A stretch of 64,000 bases of DNA from Trematomus loennbergii (GCA_012861695.1 JAAOOA010000134.1:1-64000), one strand, 5' to 3'. Positions 1 through 12,388 are shown, counted from the first letter of the stretch. Notes: generated by a model not told the origin, from the sequence alone. Numbers and translations: made by a program.

Positions 1-308
1 ACTCTTTCCTCCTTTGACCATACAACCCGTTTCCTGCTGGGGTGGTGCCTGGTTCCGGGGTACCCCAAACCCTCTCATGGTCGGGGCACCATGTATGGAT
101 GCATCGGACCCAATGTTGCCATCACCAGCCCCGCGTTGGTGCGGAAGTGGGACCATCTGACCCGGTGGTAACCCAATACTTCCCTTCGTCCATGCACCAT
201 GAATTGATGCATCGGACCCAGTGTCGCAACCACCGCTCACGCTAACGCATATAAACGGAGAACTATAACATCATTTTGATCAAATTCATTATGTGTGTTT
301 CAGTAAGG
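1..308 (+). other. 5' flank of the tyrosine-recombinase gene
   Basis: No gene is supported here. The motif ATGCATCGGACCCA occurs at about 99 and again at about 207, inside two diverged copies of a unit of roughly 108 bp. A polypyrimidine-poor but plausible splice acceptor (TGTGTTTCAG) ends at about 302, directly before the first Met of the finger domain, so this may be the end of an intron or a leader. The short ORF at 42-245 has no recognisable domain and follows the duplicated unit, so it is not called. Confidence 0.4.
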
Positions 309-2880
309 ATGTCATCTGAATGCCCGGTGTGCAGACTCTTCTATCTGGCATTGAACAAACACCTTAAGCACAAGCATGCAGTGCGGAACTTGGAGGAGAG
401 GGGAATCCTCCTGAAAATAGCCAGTGGAAGGATAAATGTTCGGACCAAACCCTGTCCCATCGCTGGGTGTTCGTACGCTGGGAAGAGACTGGACCGTCAT
501 GTAAAACATGACCACCCTGAGTTGTCCCGACATGAGGCACAGCAGGTCATGGCAAGGCTGAAGCATAGTGTGGCACTGCAGTTGCTCCATGACCTCCGTG
601 AGACTAACCCCATCATTGGAATGGCTACATCATTGGATATAGACAATGAGGGGAATACCCCGGGCACCCTCCACCCTTCTCCCCACATACCGAGTGTGAC
701 AACGAGGACTGCAGGCAGGTGATGCTGGAAAATGTGGCATTGAGGGCTCAGAAGGATGCCCTCAATGATGAGGTGAAGACCCTGCGCTCCAGGCTGAAAA
801 AGGAGCTAAAACCCAGGAAGCAGAGTGCTGCTGTTCTTGAGGAAGAGGACGAATGTATACGATTTAAGGGCCTGGCAATCCCAAGTACCTCCGGCATAAA
901 CACAGTAGCCTCAGGCAGCAATACCCCTGTGAAGACCCCGGTGAAGACTGTCATGCAGTCCCCAGTAACCTCCGGTAGCGGGACCCCTGTGAAGACCCCG
1001 GTGAAGACTGTCATGCATTCCCCAGTAACCTCCGGTAGCGGGACCCCTGTGAAGAGCCCGTGAAGACTGTCATGCTTGCAGTAGCCTCCGGTGGAGACGG
1101 AAGAACCCTGTGAAGAGCCCAGTGAAGACTGTCATATTCCAGTACCTCCGGTAGCGGACCCCTGTGAAGAGCCCGGTGAAGACTGTCATGTTGCAGTAGC
1201 CTCCGGTAGCGAGACCCTGTGAAGAGCCCGGTGAAGACTGTCATGTTTGCAGTAGCCTCCGGTAGCGAGACCCTGTGAAGACCCCGGTGGAAACTGTCAT
1301 GTTTGCAGTAGCCTCCGGTAGCGAGACCCTGTGAAGACCCCGGTGGAAACTGTCATGTTTGCAGTAGCCTCCGGTAGCGAGACCCCTGTGAAGACCCCGG
1401 TGGAAACTGTCATGTTTGCAGTAGCCTCCGGTAGCGAGACCCCTGTGAAGACCCCGGTGGAAACTGTCATGTTTGCAGTAGCCTCCGGTAGCGAGACCCC
1501 TGTGAAGACCCCGGTGGAAACTGTCATGTTTGCAGTAGCCTCCGGTAGCGAGACCCCTGTATGCCGGAAGACCCGTGCCTCTAAGCTGGCTAATGACTTG
1601 CCCTCTCCCTCAAATTACTGGTCCACTGGGTGTGGACGGGGGAATACCATGCGTGAAATCACGTTGCCTAGAAGCATGGAGGCGTACCTTCAGACATACT
1701 TGGATCATTGTTTGGGTGTCGCTCCGACAGTAAAACAGAAAGACAATGTTGTGTCGAAGATCAGCCGGATAAAGAACTTCATAGTATACATGGCCCATGG
1801 TGTTAACCGCCTGTCAGACTGGCTGTTCCTAAGAAACATGAAGATGATCCGTGGCTGGAGCGAGTATATTGTAAAGCCGGGCCGGGCAGTCACAACATCA
1901 GAGTTCTTCCTGAAGAATGTGCACCAGTTCATGGGGTACATGTCTGAGTCAAAGCCCCGGGGGTGCAAGCTCACCCAGTCTGATATGACCCACATAATGA
2001 GAGAGGTGAAAGCCAACATGAAACACTTGAATAAGGCAGTCACTCTACATCAGTTTAAGGTGAAGAGGAACAAACTGGATCGTCTGCCGAGCCAGGCGGA
2101 GCTTCTCGCCGCCATGGCGGCCGCTGAGAAGCGCATCCCGGAGCTCCTCGACCTGATGGCCGGCACGCCGACCTCAACCACCCAGAAGCTTCTCTATGGC
2201 TATCTCACCCTCCATTGGAGCCTCCTGTATGGCCACCGTACGGGCGTGTACGCAAACATGAAAAACAGTGAGGTCTTAGAGGCAGCCATAAGGGGAACTG
2301 CTGAGGGCTACATCATCCATGTGCAGGATCACAAGACGGCCAAGACATATGGCGAAGCACAGCTGGCGCTTACAGTAGAGGAGTTTAGCTGGGTCATGCG
2401 GTGGATGGGGATTAAAAGGTATTGCTGGGTCCTCAGAATGAATTCTTCCTTTTCACAAGGGGGAATCGGGCCTCCAAGAACCTGAACGCTCACTTGAAGA
2501 GGGCATGGGCTGATGCTGGGCTAGAAACAGCCGTCACCTTCACAATCCTGCGCACTGCCCTGGCTGACAATATCAAGCATCACCAAGATCCAGAAAGCCG
2601 GTCGATTCTCGCCAGGTTTATGTGTCACGACGTAACCACGGCGGACCGGTTCTACGCGAATGCGCCGGGAATAAAGGAGGCATTGAGAATCCGCTCCATG
2701 TTCAGGGCGTCATCAGATGCGGCAGCAGCTGCATCATCATCAGAAGGATGTCTACCGCTGTCAGATGGGGAGACCTCCGAAGAGGGCTGCTATAACAGTA
2801 CTGCTTCATCTCTTCACCTGATGGGTCATTGGAGCGGCAGCAGCAGCGGAAGCGGAAGCGGGAGGGAAAGAGGCCAATGA
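309..2880 (+). pseudogene. C2H2-finger tyrosine recombinase (Crypton-like), frameshifted
   Basis: Tyrosine recombinases cut and rejoin DNA through a covalent phosphotyrosine; stand-alone eukaryotic ones are typically Crypton-type mobile elements. Start chosen at 309 because an acceptor-like TTTCAG lies just upstream. The first frame (309-722) has two finger-like motifs, CPVC...HLKHKH and CPIAGC...HVKHDH. A heptad-like stretch follows (about 724-815, MLENVALRAQ...), then a 57-60-bp coding minisatellite. The catalytic domain (about 1,640-2,690) shows box I Arg in YGHRTGVY, a Lys in DHKTAKTY, TILR where HxxR is usual, His in MCHD and a candidate nucleophile in DRFYAN. Frame changes occur near 640-690, several times in the minisatellite (1,060-1,330) and near 2,420, the last separating box I from box II. 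The two halves are certain to belong together by motif order. Whether the breaks are decay or sequencing error is open. It is read as an element gene rather than a host gene because of the surrounding repeats. Confidence 0.7.
905..1560 (+). repeat. 57-bp coding minisatellite
   Basis: About 11.5 head-to-tail units inside the recombinase frame. The last five are almost identical at exactly 57 bp (19 codons; core TPVKTPVETV, linker FAVASGSE). The first units are 60 bp and more diverged (PVKTPVKTVM plus QSPVTSGSG). Several middle units lose one C from CCCC, breaking the frame. The homogenised 3' units and older 5' units fit expansion from the 3' side. Confidence 0.95.
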
Positions 2881-3040
2881 AGTCGGGACCGGGGCTGGTT
2901 GACACTCCTGATGATGGGGCAGGGGCCGTGGACTCAACCTGTTTGCCCTGGTGCACCGTAAGAATTAGACGCCTTTGGTCCCCTGAATCCCGCTAAACAT
3001 TGTGAATATGTATACCGTGTATATAATTATTATTATAATC

Positions 3041-3577
3041 CTGTGTATACATTTTGTAAATAGTACAATATCTCCAGGGCGCATAACTGCACTTTACAAG
3101 CCAGGGAAGGTGCCAGAATCCTGGGCATACATTTTGTTAATAGTGCAACACCTCCAGGGCGCATAACTGCACTTTACAAGCCAGGGAAGGTGCCAGAATC
3201 CTGGGCATACATTTTGTTAATAGTGCAACACCTCCAGGGCGCATAACTGCACTTTACAAGCCAGGGAAGGTGCCAGAATCCTGGGCATACATTTTGTTAA
3301 TAGTGCAACACCTCCAGGGCGCATAACTGCACTTTACAAGCCAGGGAAGGTGCCAGAATCCTGGGCATACATTTTGTTAATAGTGCAACACCTCCAGGGC
3401 GCATAACTGCACTTTACAAGCCAGGGAAGGTGCCAGAATCCTGGGCATACATTTTGTTAATAGTGCAACACCTCCAGGGCGCATAACTGCACTTTACAAG
3501 CCAGGGAAGGTGCCAGAATCCTGGGCATACATTTTGTTAATAGTGCAACACCTCCAGGGCGCATAACTGCACTTTAA
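3041..3577 (+). repeat. 80-bp tandem repeat, about 6.7 copies
   Basis: The word GCATAACTGCACTTTACAAG recurs at 3081, 3161, 3241, 3321, 3401, 3481 and 3561, giving a strict 80-bp period. The internal copies are essentially identical, while the first carries several substitutions. It lies 160 bp after the recombinase stop, in the presumed 3' untranslated region. The same unit reappears at 13.14-13.30 kb. Confidence 0.95.
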
Positions 3578-3720
3578 AACGTAGGTTAAAAATTTAGTAG
3601 TACTGTTATAGCAGCAGTAGTACGTGTAAATAGTTGATGTTTTAGTCTGTGTGTACTGTCATTTTTGTTACTGCAACGTGTAAATAGTTGATGTTTTAGT
3701 GTGTGTTGTGTTTTTGTTCA

Positions 3721-3741
3721 AATAAAAAAAAAAAAAAAAAA
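3721..3741 (+). terminator. AATAAA running into an A-tract
   Basis: AATAAA at 3721-3726 is immediately continued by a run of 18 A (3724-3741). This is the likely 3' end of the recombinase transcription unit. The A-run directly on the signal could also be a simple repeat or the mark of a retrocopied transcript end. Confidence 0.4.
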
Positions 3742-3891
3742 CAATAACCTTGATGGTTACCAGGGGCAGATAAAGTGCCACTTTCCATCAGCACCGGGGT
3801 GCTGAACCCTGTGATGAGCGCTCAAGTGTTGGCGGAGGAGGTGTAAGCCAGAGGAGGGTGAACAAAAGTTAAAGTGTTTGAACCTCCAGCC

Positions 3892-4222
3892 CAGAAGGGG
3901 GGTGGTGGTGCCGTGAAGAAGGCCGACTATGGATGCTGATGGGCGGACATAGAAGCACCACAAAATCCACCCCCTTTAGGGTCACCAGGGGCACGAGAAT
4001 ACCCTCACAGAAGGGGTGGTGGTGCCGTGAAGAAGGCCGACTATGGATGCTGATGGGCGGACATAGAAGCACCACAAAACCACCCCCTTTAGGGTCACCA
4101 GGGGCACGAGAATACCCTCACAGAAGGGGGGTGGTGCCGTGAAGAAGGCCGACTATGGATGCTGATGGGCGGACATAGAAGCACCACAAAATCCACCCCC
4201 TTTAGGGTCACCAGGGGCACGA
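3892..4222 (+). repeat. 113-bp tandem repeat, three copies
   Basis: CCGTGAAGAAGGCCGACTAT occurs at 3911, 4025 and 4137, a period of 112-114 bp. Units are nearly identical apart from one or two bases in G-runs and one A/T-rich word. The flanks (3742-3891 and 4223-4313) hold no gene. Confidence 0.9.
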
Positions 4223-4313
4223 GGTTCTGGTGGGTGTGAATACCTGTGTTTAGTCCGTGGGGGAGTGCTTAAGTGTGGGGGCCCGGGGACTCAGGGTGTG
4301 CAAGGTTATGGAG

Positions 4314-7300
4314 GTCCCACTGTTATGGGGACATGCTGGAGGTCATGAGTCCGTCCTTCGGGGCTCTGTGAGCGGGCACAGAGAGGTGATTTTCCCCTGG
4401 TCTCTCCTGGAGCTGTGAAATGCACAGAGTCCCACTGTTAGGGAGCCATCTGGAGGTCTGAGTCCGTCTTCGGGCTCTGTGAGCGGGCAAAGAGGTGATT
4501 TTCCCCTGGTCTCTCCTGGAGCTGTGAAATACAGAGTCCCACTGTTAGGGGCCATCTGGAGGTCATGAGTCCGTCTTCGGGGCTCTGTGAGCGGGCAAAG
4601 AAGGTGATTTTCCCCTGGTCTCTCCTGGAGCTGTGAAATACAGAGTCCCACTGTTAGGGGCCATCTGGAGGTCATGAGTCCGTCTTCGGGGCTCTGTGAG
4701 CGGGCAAAGAAGGTGATTTTCCCCTGGTCTCTCCTGGAGCTGTGAAATACAGAGTCCCACTGTTAGGGGCCATCTGGAGGTCATGAGTCCGTCTTTGGGC
4801 TCTGTGAGCGGGCAAAGAAGGTGATTTTCCCCTGGTCTCTCCTGGAGCTGTGAAATACAGAGTCCCACTGTTAGGGGCCATCTGGAGGTCATGAGTCCGT
4901 CTTTGGGGCTCTGTGAGCGGGCAAAGAAGGTGATTTTCCCCTGGTCTCTCCTGGAGCTGTGAAATACAGAGTCCCACTGTTAGGGGCCATCTGGAGGTCA
5001 TGAGTCCGTCTTTGGGGCTCTGTGAGCGGGCAAAGAAGGTGATTTTCCCCTGGTCTCTCCTGGAGCTGTGAAATAACAGAGTCCCACTGTTAGGGGCCAT
5101 CTGGAGGTCATGAGTCCGTCTTCGGGGCTCTGTGAGCGGGCAAAGAAGGTGATTTTCCCCTGGTCTCTCCTGGAGCTGTGAAATACAGAGTCCCACTGTT
5201 AGGGGCCATCTGGAGGTCATGAGTCCGTCTTTGGGGCTCTGTGAGCGGGCAAGAAGGTGATTTTCCCCTGGTCTCTCCTGGAGCTGTGAAATAAGAGTCC
5301 CACTGTTAGGGGCCATCTGGAGGTCATGAGTCCGTCTTTGGGGCTCTGTGAGCGGGCAAAGAAGGTGATTTTCCCCTGGTCTCTCCTGGAGCTGTGAAAT
5401 AACAGAGTCCCACTGTTAGGGGCCATGCTGGAGGTCATGAGTCCGTCTTCGGGGCTCTGTGAGCGGGCAAAAAGGTGGATTTCCCCTGGTCTCTCTGGAG
5501 CTGTGAAATAACAGAGTCCCACTGTTAGGGGCCATGCTGGAGGTCATGAGTCCGTCTTTCGGGGCTCTGTGAGCGGGCAAAGAAGGTGATTTTCCCCTGG
5601 TCTCTCCTGGAGCTGTGAAATAAACAGAGTCCCACTGTTAGGGGGCCATGCTGGAGGTCATGAGTCCGTACTTTGGGGTCTGTGAGCGGGCAAGAAGGTG
5701 ATTTTCCCCTGGTCTCTCCTGGAGCTGTGAAATAACAGAGTCCCACTGTTAGGGGCCATGCTGGAGGTCATGAGTCCGTACTTTGGGGTCTGTGAGCGGG
5801 CAAGAAGGTGATTTTCCCCTGGTCTCTCCTGGAGCTGTGAAATAAAGAGTCCCACTGTTAGGGGCCATGCTGGAGGTCATGAGTCCGTCTTTGGGGGTCT
5901 GTGAGCGGGCAAGAAGGTGATTTTCCCCTGGTCTCTCCTGGAGCTGTGAAATACAGAGTCCCACTGTTAGGGGGCCATGCTGGAGGTCATGAGTCCGTCT
6001 TTGGGGCTCTGTGAGCGGGCAAGAGGTGATTTTCCCCTGGTCTCTCCTGGAGCTGTGAAATACAGAGTCCCACTGTTAGGGGCCATGCTGGAGGTCATGA
6101 GTCCGTCTTTCGGGGCTCTGTGAGCGGGCAAGAAGGTGATTTTCCCCTGGTCTCTCCTGGAGCTGTGAAATACAGAGTCCCACTGTTAGGGGCCATGCTG
6201 GAGGTCATGAGTCCGTACTTTGGGGGTCTGTGAGCGGGCACAGACAGGTGATTTTCCCCTGGTCTCTCCTGGAGCTGTGAAATAACAGAGTCCCACTGTT
6301 AGGGGCCATGCTGGAGGTCATGAGTCCGTACTTTGGGGGTCTGTGAGCGGGCAAGAAGGTGATTTTCCCCTGGTCTCTCCTGGAGCTGTGAAATAACAGA
6401 GTCCCACTGTTAGGGGGCCATGCTGGAGGTCATGAGTCCGTCTTTGGGCTCTGTGAGCGGGCAGAAGGTGATTTTCCCCTGGTCTCTCCTGGAGCTGTGA
6501 AATACAGAGTCCCACTGTTAGGGGCCATGCTGGAGGTCATGAGTCCGTTTGGGGGTCTGTGAGCGGGCAAAGAAGGTGATTTTCCCCTGGTCTCTCCTGG
6601 AGCTGTGAAATAAACAGAGTCCCACTGTTAGGGGGCCATGCTGGAGGTCATGAGTCCGTCTTCGGGGCTCTGTGAGCGGGCAAGAAGGTGATTTTCCCCT
6701 GGTCTCTCCTGGAGCTGTGAAATAAACAGAGTCCCACTGTTAGGGGCCATGCTGGAGGTCATGAGTCCGTACTTTGGGGCTCTGTGAGCGGGCAAGAAGG
6801 TGATTTTCCCCTGGTCTCTCCTGGAGCTGTGAAATAAACAGAGTCCCACTGTTAGGGAGCCATGCTGGAGGTCATGAGTCCGTCTTTGGGGCTCTGTGAG
6901 CGGGCAAGAGAGGTGATTTTCCCCTGGTCTCTCCTGGAGCTGTGAAATAACAGAGTCCCACTGTTAGGGGCCATGCTGGAGGTCATGAGTCCGTCTTCGG
7001 GGCTCTGTGAGCGGGCAAGATAGGTGATTTTCCCCTGGTCTCTCCTGGAGCTGTGAAATAAACAGAGTCCCACTGTTAGGGGGCCATGCTGGAGGTCATG
7101 AGTCCGTCTTTGGGGCTCTGTGAGCGGGCAAAGAAGGTGATTTTCCCCTGGTCTCTCCTGGAGCTGTGAAATAAGAGTCCCACTGTTAGGGCCATGCTGG
7201 AGGTCATGAGTCCGTCTTCGGGGCTCTGTGAGCGGGCAAAGAAGGTGATTTCCCCTGGTCTCTCCTGGAGCTGTGAAATACAGAGTCCCACTGTTAGGGG

Positions 7301-10300
7301 GCCATGCTGGAGGTCATGAGTCCGTCTTTGGGGCTCTGTGAGCGGGCAAAGAAGGTGATTTCCCCTGGTCTCTCCTGGAGCTGTGAAATACAGAGTCCCA
7401 CTGTTAGGGGCCATGCTGGAGGTCATGAGTCCGTCTTTGGGGCTCTGTGAGCGGGCAAAGAAGGTGATTTTCCCCTGGTCTCTCCTGGAGCTGTGAAATA
7501 AACAGAGTCCCACTGTTAGGGGCCATGCTGGAGGTCATGAGTCCGTCTTTGGGGCTCTGTGAGCGGGCAAAGAAGGTGATTTTCCCCTGGTCTCTCCTGG
7601 AGCTGTGAAATAACAGAGTCCCACTGTTAGGGGCCATGCTGGAGGTCATGAGTCCGTCTTTGGGGCTCTGTGAGCGGGCAAAAGGTGATTTTCCCCTGGT
7701 CTCTCCTGGAGCTGTGAAATAAACAGAGTCCCACTGTTAGGGGGCCATGCTGGAGGTCATGAGTCCGTCTTTGGGGCTCTGTGAGCGGGCAAAGAAGGTG
7801 ATTTTCCCCTGGTCTCTCCTGGAGCTGTGAAATAACAGAGTCCCACTGTTAGGGGCCATGCTGGAGGTCATGAGTCCGTCTTTCGGGGCTCTGTGAGCGG
7901 GCAAAGAAGGTGATTTTCCCCTGGTCTCTCCTGGAGCTGTGAAATACAGAGTCCCACTGTTAGGGGCCATGCTGGAGGTCATGAGTCCGTACTTTGGGGG
8001 TCTGTGAGCGGGCAAGAAGGTGATTTTCCCCTGGTCTCTCCTGGAGCTGTGAAATAACAGAGTCCCACTGTTAGGGGCCATGCTGGAGGTCATGAGTCCG
8101 TACTTTGGGGTCTGTGAGCGGGCAGAGGTGATTTTCCCCTGGTCTCTCCTGGAGCTGTGAAATAAACAGAGTCCCACTGTTAGGGGCCATGCTGGAGGTC
8201 ATGAGTCCGTACTTTGGGGGTCTGTGAGCGGGCAAGAAGGTGATTTTCCCCTGGTCTCTCCTGGAGCTGTGAAATACAGAGTCCCACTGTTAGGGGGCCA
8301 TGCTGGAGGTCATGAGTCCGTCTTTGGGGGTCTGTGAGCGGGCAAAAAGGTGATTTTCCCCTGGTCTCTCCTGGAGCTGTGAAATAAACAGAGTCCCACT
8401 GTTAGGGGCCATGCTGGAGGTCATGAGTCCGTCTTTCGGGGCTCTGTGAGCGGGCAAAGAAGGTGATTTTCCCCTGGTCTCTCCTGGAGCTGTGAAATAA
8501 ACAGAGTCCCACTGTTAGGGGCCATGCTGGAGGTCATGAGTCCGTACTTTGGGGTCTGTGAGCGGGCAAGAGGTGATTTTCCCCTGGTCTCTCCTGGAGC
8601 TGTGAAATAACAGAGTCCCACTGTTAGGGGCCATGCTGGAGGTCATGAGTCCGTACTTTGGGGGTCTGTGAGCGGGCAAGAGGTGATTTTCCCCTGGTCT
8701 CTCCTGGAGCTGTGAAATACAGAGTCCCACTGTTAGGGGGCCATGCTGGAGGTCATGAGTCCGTACTTTGGGGCTCTGTGAGCGGGCAAAGAAGGTGATT
8801 TTCCCCTGGTCTCTCCTGGAGCTGTGAAATACAGAGTCCCACTGTTAGGGGCCATGCTGGAGGTCATGAGTCCGTACTTTGGGCTCTGTGAGCGGGCAAA
8901 GAAGGTGATTTCCCCTGGTCTCTCCTGGAGCTGTGAAATAAACAGAGTCCCACTGTTAGGGGGCCATGCTGGAGGTCATGAGTCCGTCTTTGGGGCTCTG
9001 TGAGCGGGCAAAAAGGTGGATTTTCCCCTGGTCTCTCCTGGAGCTGTGAAATAACAGAGTCCCACTGTTAGGGGCCATGCTGGAGGTCATGAGTCCGTCT
9101 TTCGGGGCTCTGTGAGCGGGCAAAGAAGGTGATTTTCCCCTGGTCTCTCCTGGAGCTGTGAAATACAGAGTCCCACTGTTAGGGGCCATGCTGGAGGTCA
9201 TGAGTCCGTCTTTGGGGTCTGTGAGCGGGCAAAGAAGGTGATTTTCCCCTGGTCTCTCCTGGAGCTGTGAAATACAGAGTCCCACTGTTAGGGGCCATGC
9301 TGGAGGTCATGAGTCCGTCTTCGGGGCTCTGTGAGCGGGCAAAGAAGGTGATTTTCCCCTGGTCTCTCCTGGAGCTGTGAAATACAGAGTCCCACTGTTA
9401 GGGGCCATGCTGGAGGTCATGAGTCCGTCTTTGGGGCTCTGTGAGCGGGCAAAGAAGGTGATTTCCCCTGGTCTCTCCTGGAGCTGTGAAATACAGAGTC
9501 CCACTGTTAGGGGCCATGCTGGAGGTCATGAGTCCGTACTTTGGGGGTCTGTGAGCGGGCAAGAAGGTGATTTTCCCCTGGTCTCTCCTGGAGCTGTGAA
9601 ATACAGAGTCCCACTGTTAGGGGCCATGCTGGAGGTCATGAGTCCGTCTTTGGGGGTCTGTGAGCGGGCAAGAAGGTGATTTTCCCCTGGTCTCTCCTGG
9701 AGCTGTGAAATAAACAGAGTCCCACTGTTAGGGGCCATGCTGGAGGTCATGAGTCCGTCTTCGGGGCTCTGTGAGCGGGCAAAGAGGTGATTTTCCCCTG
9801 GTCTCTCCTGGAGCTGTGAAATACAGAGTCCCACTGTTAGGGGGCCATGCTGGAGGTCATGAGTCCGTCTTTGGGGCTCTGTGAGCGGGCAAAGAAGGTG
9901 ATTTTCCCCTGGTCTCTCCTGGAGCTGTGAAATACAGAGTCCCACTGTTAGGGGGCCATGCTGGAGGTCATGAGTCCGTACTTTGGGGGTCTGTGAGCGG
10001 GCACAGAGGTGATTTTCCCCTGGTCTCTCCTGGAGCTGTGAAATAACAGAGTCCCACTGTTAGGGGCCATGCTGGAGGTCATGAGTCCGTCTTTGGGGTC
10101 TGTGAGCGGGCAAGAAGGTGATTTTCCCCTGGTCTCTCCTGGAGCTGTGAAATAACAGAGTCCCACTGTTAGGGGCCATGCTGGAGGTCATGAGTCCGTC
10201 TTTGGGGCTCTGTGAGCGGGCAAAGATATGATTTCCCCTGGTCTCTCCTGGAGCTGTGAAATACAGAGTCCCACTGTTAGGGGCCATGCTGGAGGTCATG

Positions 10301-12388
10301 AGTCCGTACTTTGGGGTCTGTGAGCGGGCACAGAAGGTGATTTTCCCCTGGTCTCTCCTGGAGCTGTGAAATAACAGAGTCCCACTGTTAGGGGCCATGC
10401 TGGAGGTCATGAGTCCGTACTTTGGGGTCTGTGAGCGGGCAGAAGGTGATTTTCCCCTGGTCTCTCCTGGAGCTGTGAAATACAGAGTCCCACTGTTAGG
10501 GGCCATGCTGGAGGTCATGAGTCCGTACTTTGGGGTCTGTGAGCGGGCAAGAAGGTGATTTTCCCCTGGTCTCTCCTGGAGCTGTGAAATAAACAGAGTC
10601 CCACTGTTAGGGGGCCATGCTGGAGGTCATGAGTCCGTCTTCGGGGCTCTGTGAGCGGGCAAAAGGTGATTTCCCCTGGTCTCTCCTGGAGCTGTGAAAT
10701 AAACAGAGTCCCACTGTTAGGGGCCATGCTGGAGGTCATGAGTCCGTCTTCGGGGCTCTGTGAGCGGGCAAAGATAGGTGATTTTCCCCTGGTCTCTCCT
10801 GGAGCTGTGAAATACAGAGTCCCACTGTTAGGGGCCATGCTGGAGGTCATGAGTCCGTCTTTCGGGGCTCTGTGAGCGGGCAAAGAAGGTGATTTTCCCC
10901 TGGTCTCTCCTGGAGCTGTGAAATAAACAGAGTCCCACTGTTAGGGGCCATGCTGGAGGTCATGAGTCCGTCTTTGGGGCTCTGTGAGCGGGCAAAGAAG
11001 GTGATTTTCCCCTGGTCTCTCCTGGAGCTGTGAAATACAGAGTCCCACTGTTAGGGGCCATGCTGGAGGTCATGAGTCCGTACTTTGGGGTCTGTGAGCG
11101 GGCAAGAAGGTGATTTTCCCCTGGTCTCTCCTGGAGCTGTGAAATAACAGAGTCCCACTGTTAGGGGGCCATGCTGGAGGTCATGAGTCCGTCTTTGGGG
11201 TCTGTGAGCGGGCAGAAGGTGATTTTCCCCTGGTCTCTCCTGGAGCTGTGAAATAAACAGAGTCCCACTGTTAGGGGCCATGCTGGAGGTCATGAGTCCG
11301 TCTTTCGGGGCTCTGTGAGCGGGCAAAGAAGGTGATTTCCCCTGGTCTCTCCTGGAGCTGTGAAATAAGAGTCCCACTGTTAGGGGCCATGCTGGAGGTC
11401 ATGAGTCCGTCTTTCGGGGCTCTGTGAGCGGGCAAAGAAGGTGATTTCCCCTGGTCTCTCCTGGAGCTGTGAAATAAACAGAGTCCCACTGTTAGGGGCC
11501 ATGCTGGAGGTCATGAGTCCGTCTTTGGGGTCTGTGAGCGGGCAGAAGGTGATTTTCCCCTGGTCTCTCCTGGAGCTGTGAAATAAACAGAGTCCCACTG
11601 TTAGGGGCCATGCTGGAGGTCATGAGTCCGTCTTCGGGGCTCTGTGAGCGGGCAAAGAAGGTGATTTTCCCCTGGTCTCTCCTGGAGCTGTGAAATAAAC
11701 AGAGTCCCACTGTTAGGGGGCCATGCTGGAGGTCATGAGTCCGTACTTTGGGGTCTGTGAGCGGGCAAGAAGGTGATTTTCCCCTGGTCTCTCCTGGAGC
11801 TGTGAAATAAACAGAGTCCCACTGTTAGGGGCCATGCTGGAGGTCATGAGTCCGTACTTTGGGGTCTGTGAGCGGGCAAAGACAGGTGATTTTCCCCTGG
11901 TCTCTCCTGGAGCTGTGAAATAACAGAGTCCCACTGTTAGGGGGCCATGCTGGAGGTCATGAGTCCGTCTTTGGGGGTCTGTGAGCGGGCAAGAAGGTGA
12001 TTTTCCCCTGGTCTCTCCTGGAGCTGTGAAATAAACAGAGTCCCACTGTTAGGGGCCATGCTGGAGGTCATGAGTCCGTCTTCGGGCTCTGTGAGCGGGC
12101 AAAGAAGGTGATTTTCCCCTGGTCTCTCCTGGAGCTGTGAAATACAGAGTCCCACTGTTAGGGGCCATGCTGGAGGTCATGAGTCCGTCTTTGGGGGTCT
12201 GTGAGCGGGCAAGAAGGTGATTTTCCCCTGGTCTCTCCTGGAGCTGTGAAATAAACAGAGTCCCACTGTTAGGGGGCCATGCTGGAGGTCATGAGTCCGT
12301 CCTTCGGGCTCTGTGAGCGGGCAAAGATAGGTGATTTTCACGGTCTCCGCCCTGGAGGTCTGAAATACACAAAGTACCACTGTTAGGA
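4314..12388 (+). repeat. 110-bp satellite array, about 73 monomers
   Basis: About 8 kb of head-to-tail monomers of 106-113 bp, recognisable by CATGAGTCCGTC, TGTGAGCGGGCA, TCCCCTGGTCTCTCCTGGAG and CAGAGTCCCACTGTTAGG. Monomers from about 4,440 to 5,420 have GCCATCTGG, while from 5,424 onward they have GCCATGCTGG. Two further variants, TCTTTGGGGCTCTG and TACTTTGGGGTCTG, alternate irregularly. The spacer after GTGAAAT varies (ACAGAG, AACAGAG, AAACAGAG, AAGAG), and many monomers therefore contain AATAAA. The last monomer (12,290-12,388) is diverged. The long antisense ORFs here (up to 152 residues) are products of the repeat and are not called. Confidence 0.97.

Noticed and set aside
276..308. Upstream Met at 276 as start of the finger protein
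   Set aside because: An acceptor-like TTTCAG lies between it and the fingers, and the segment is not similar to the rest; the Met at 309 is a better start, though not proven.
748..1527. Antisense ORFs rich in MTVFTGVFTG / MTVSTGVFTG
   Set aside because: Mirror frames of the 57-bp coding minisatellite; the sense strand carries fingers and a recombinase domain.
4314..12388. Possible CRISPR-like regular repeat array
   Set aside because: The whole monomer repeats with no unique spacers, and the context is eukaryotic; it is a satellite.
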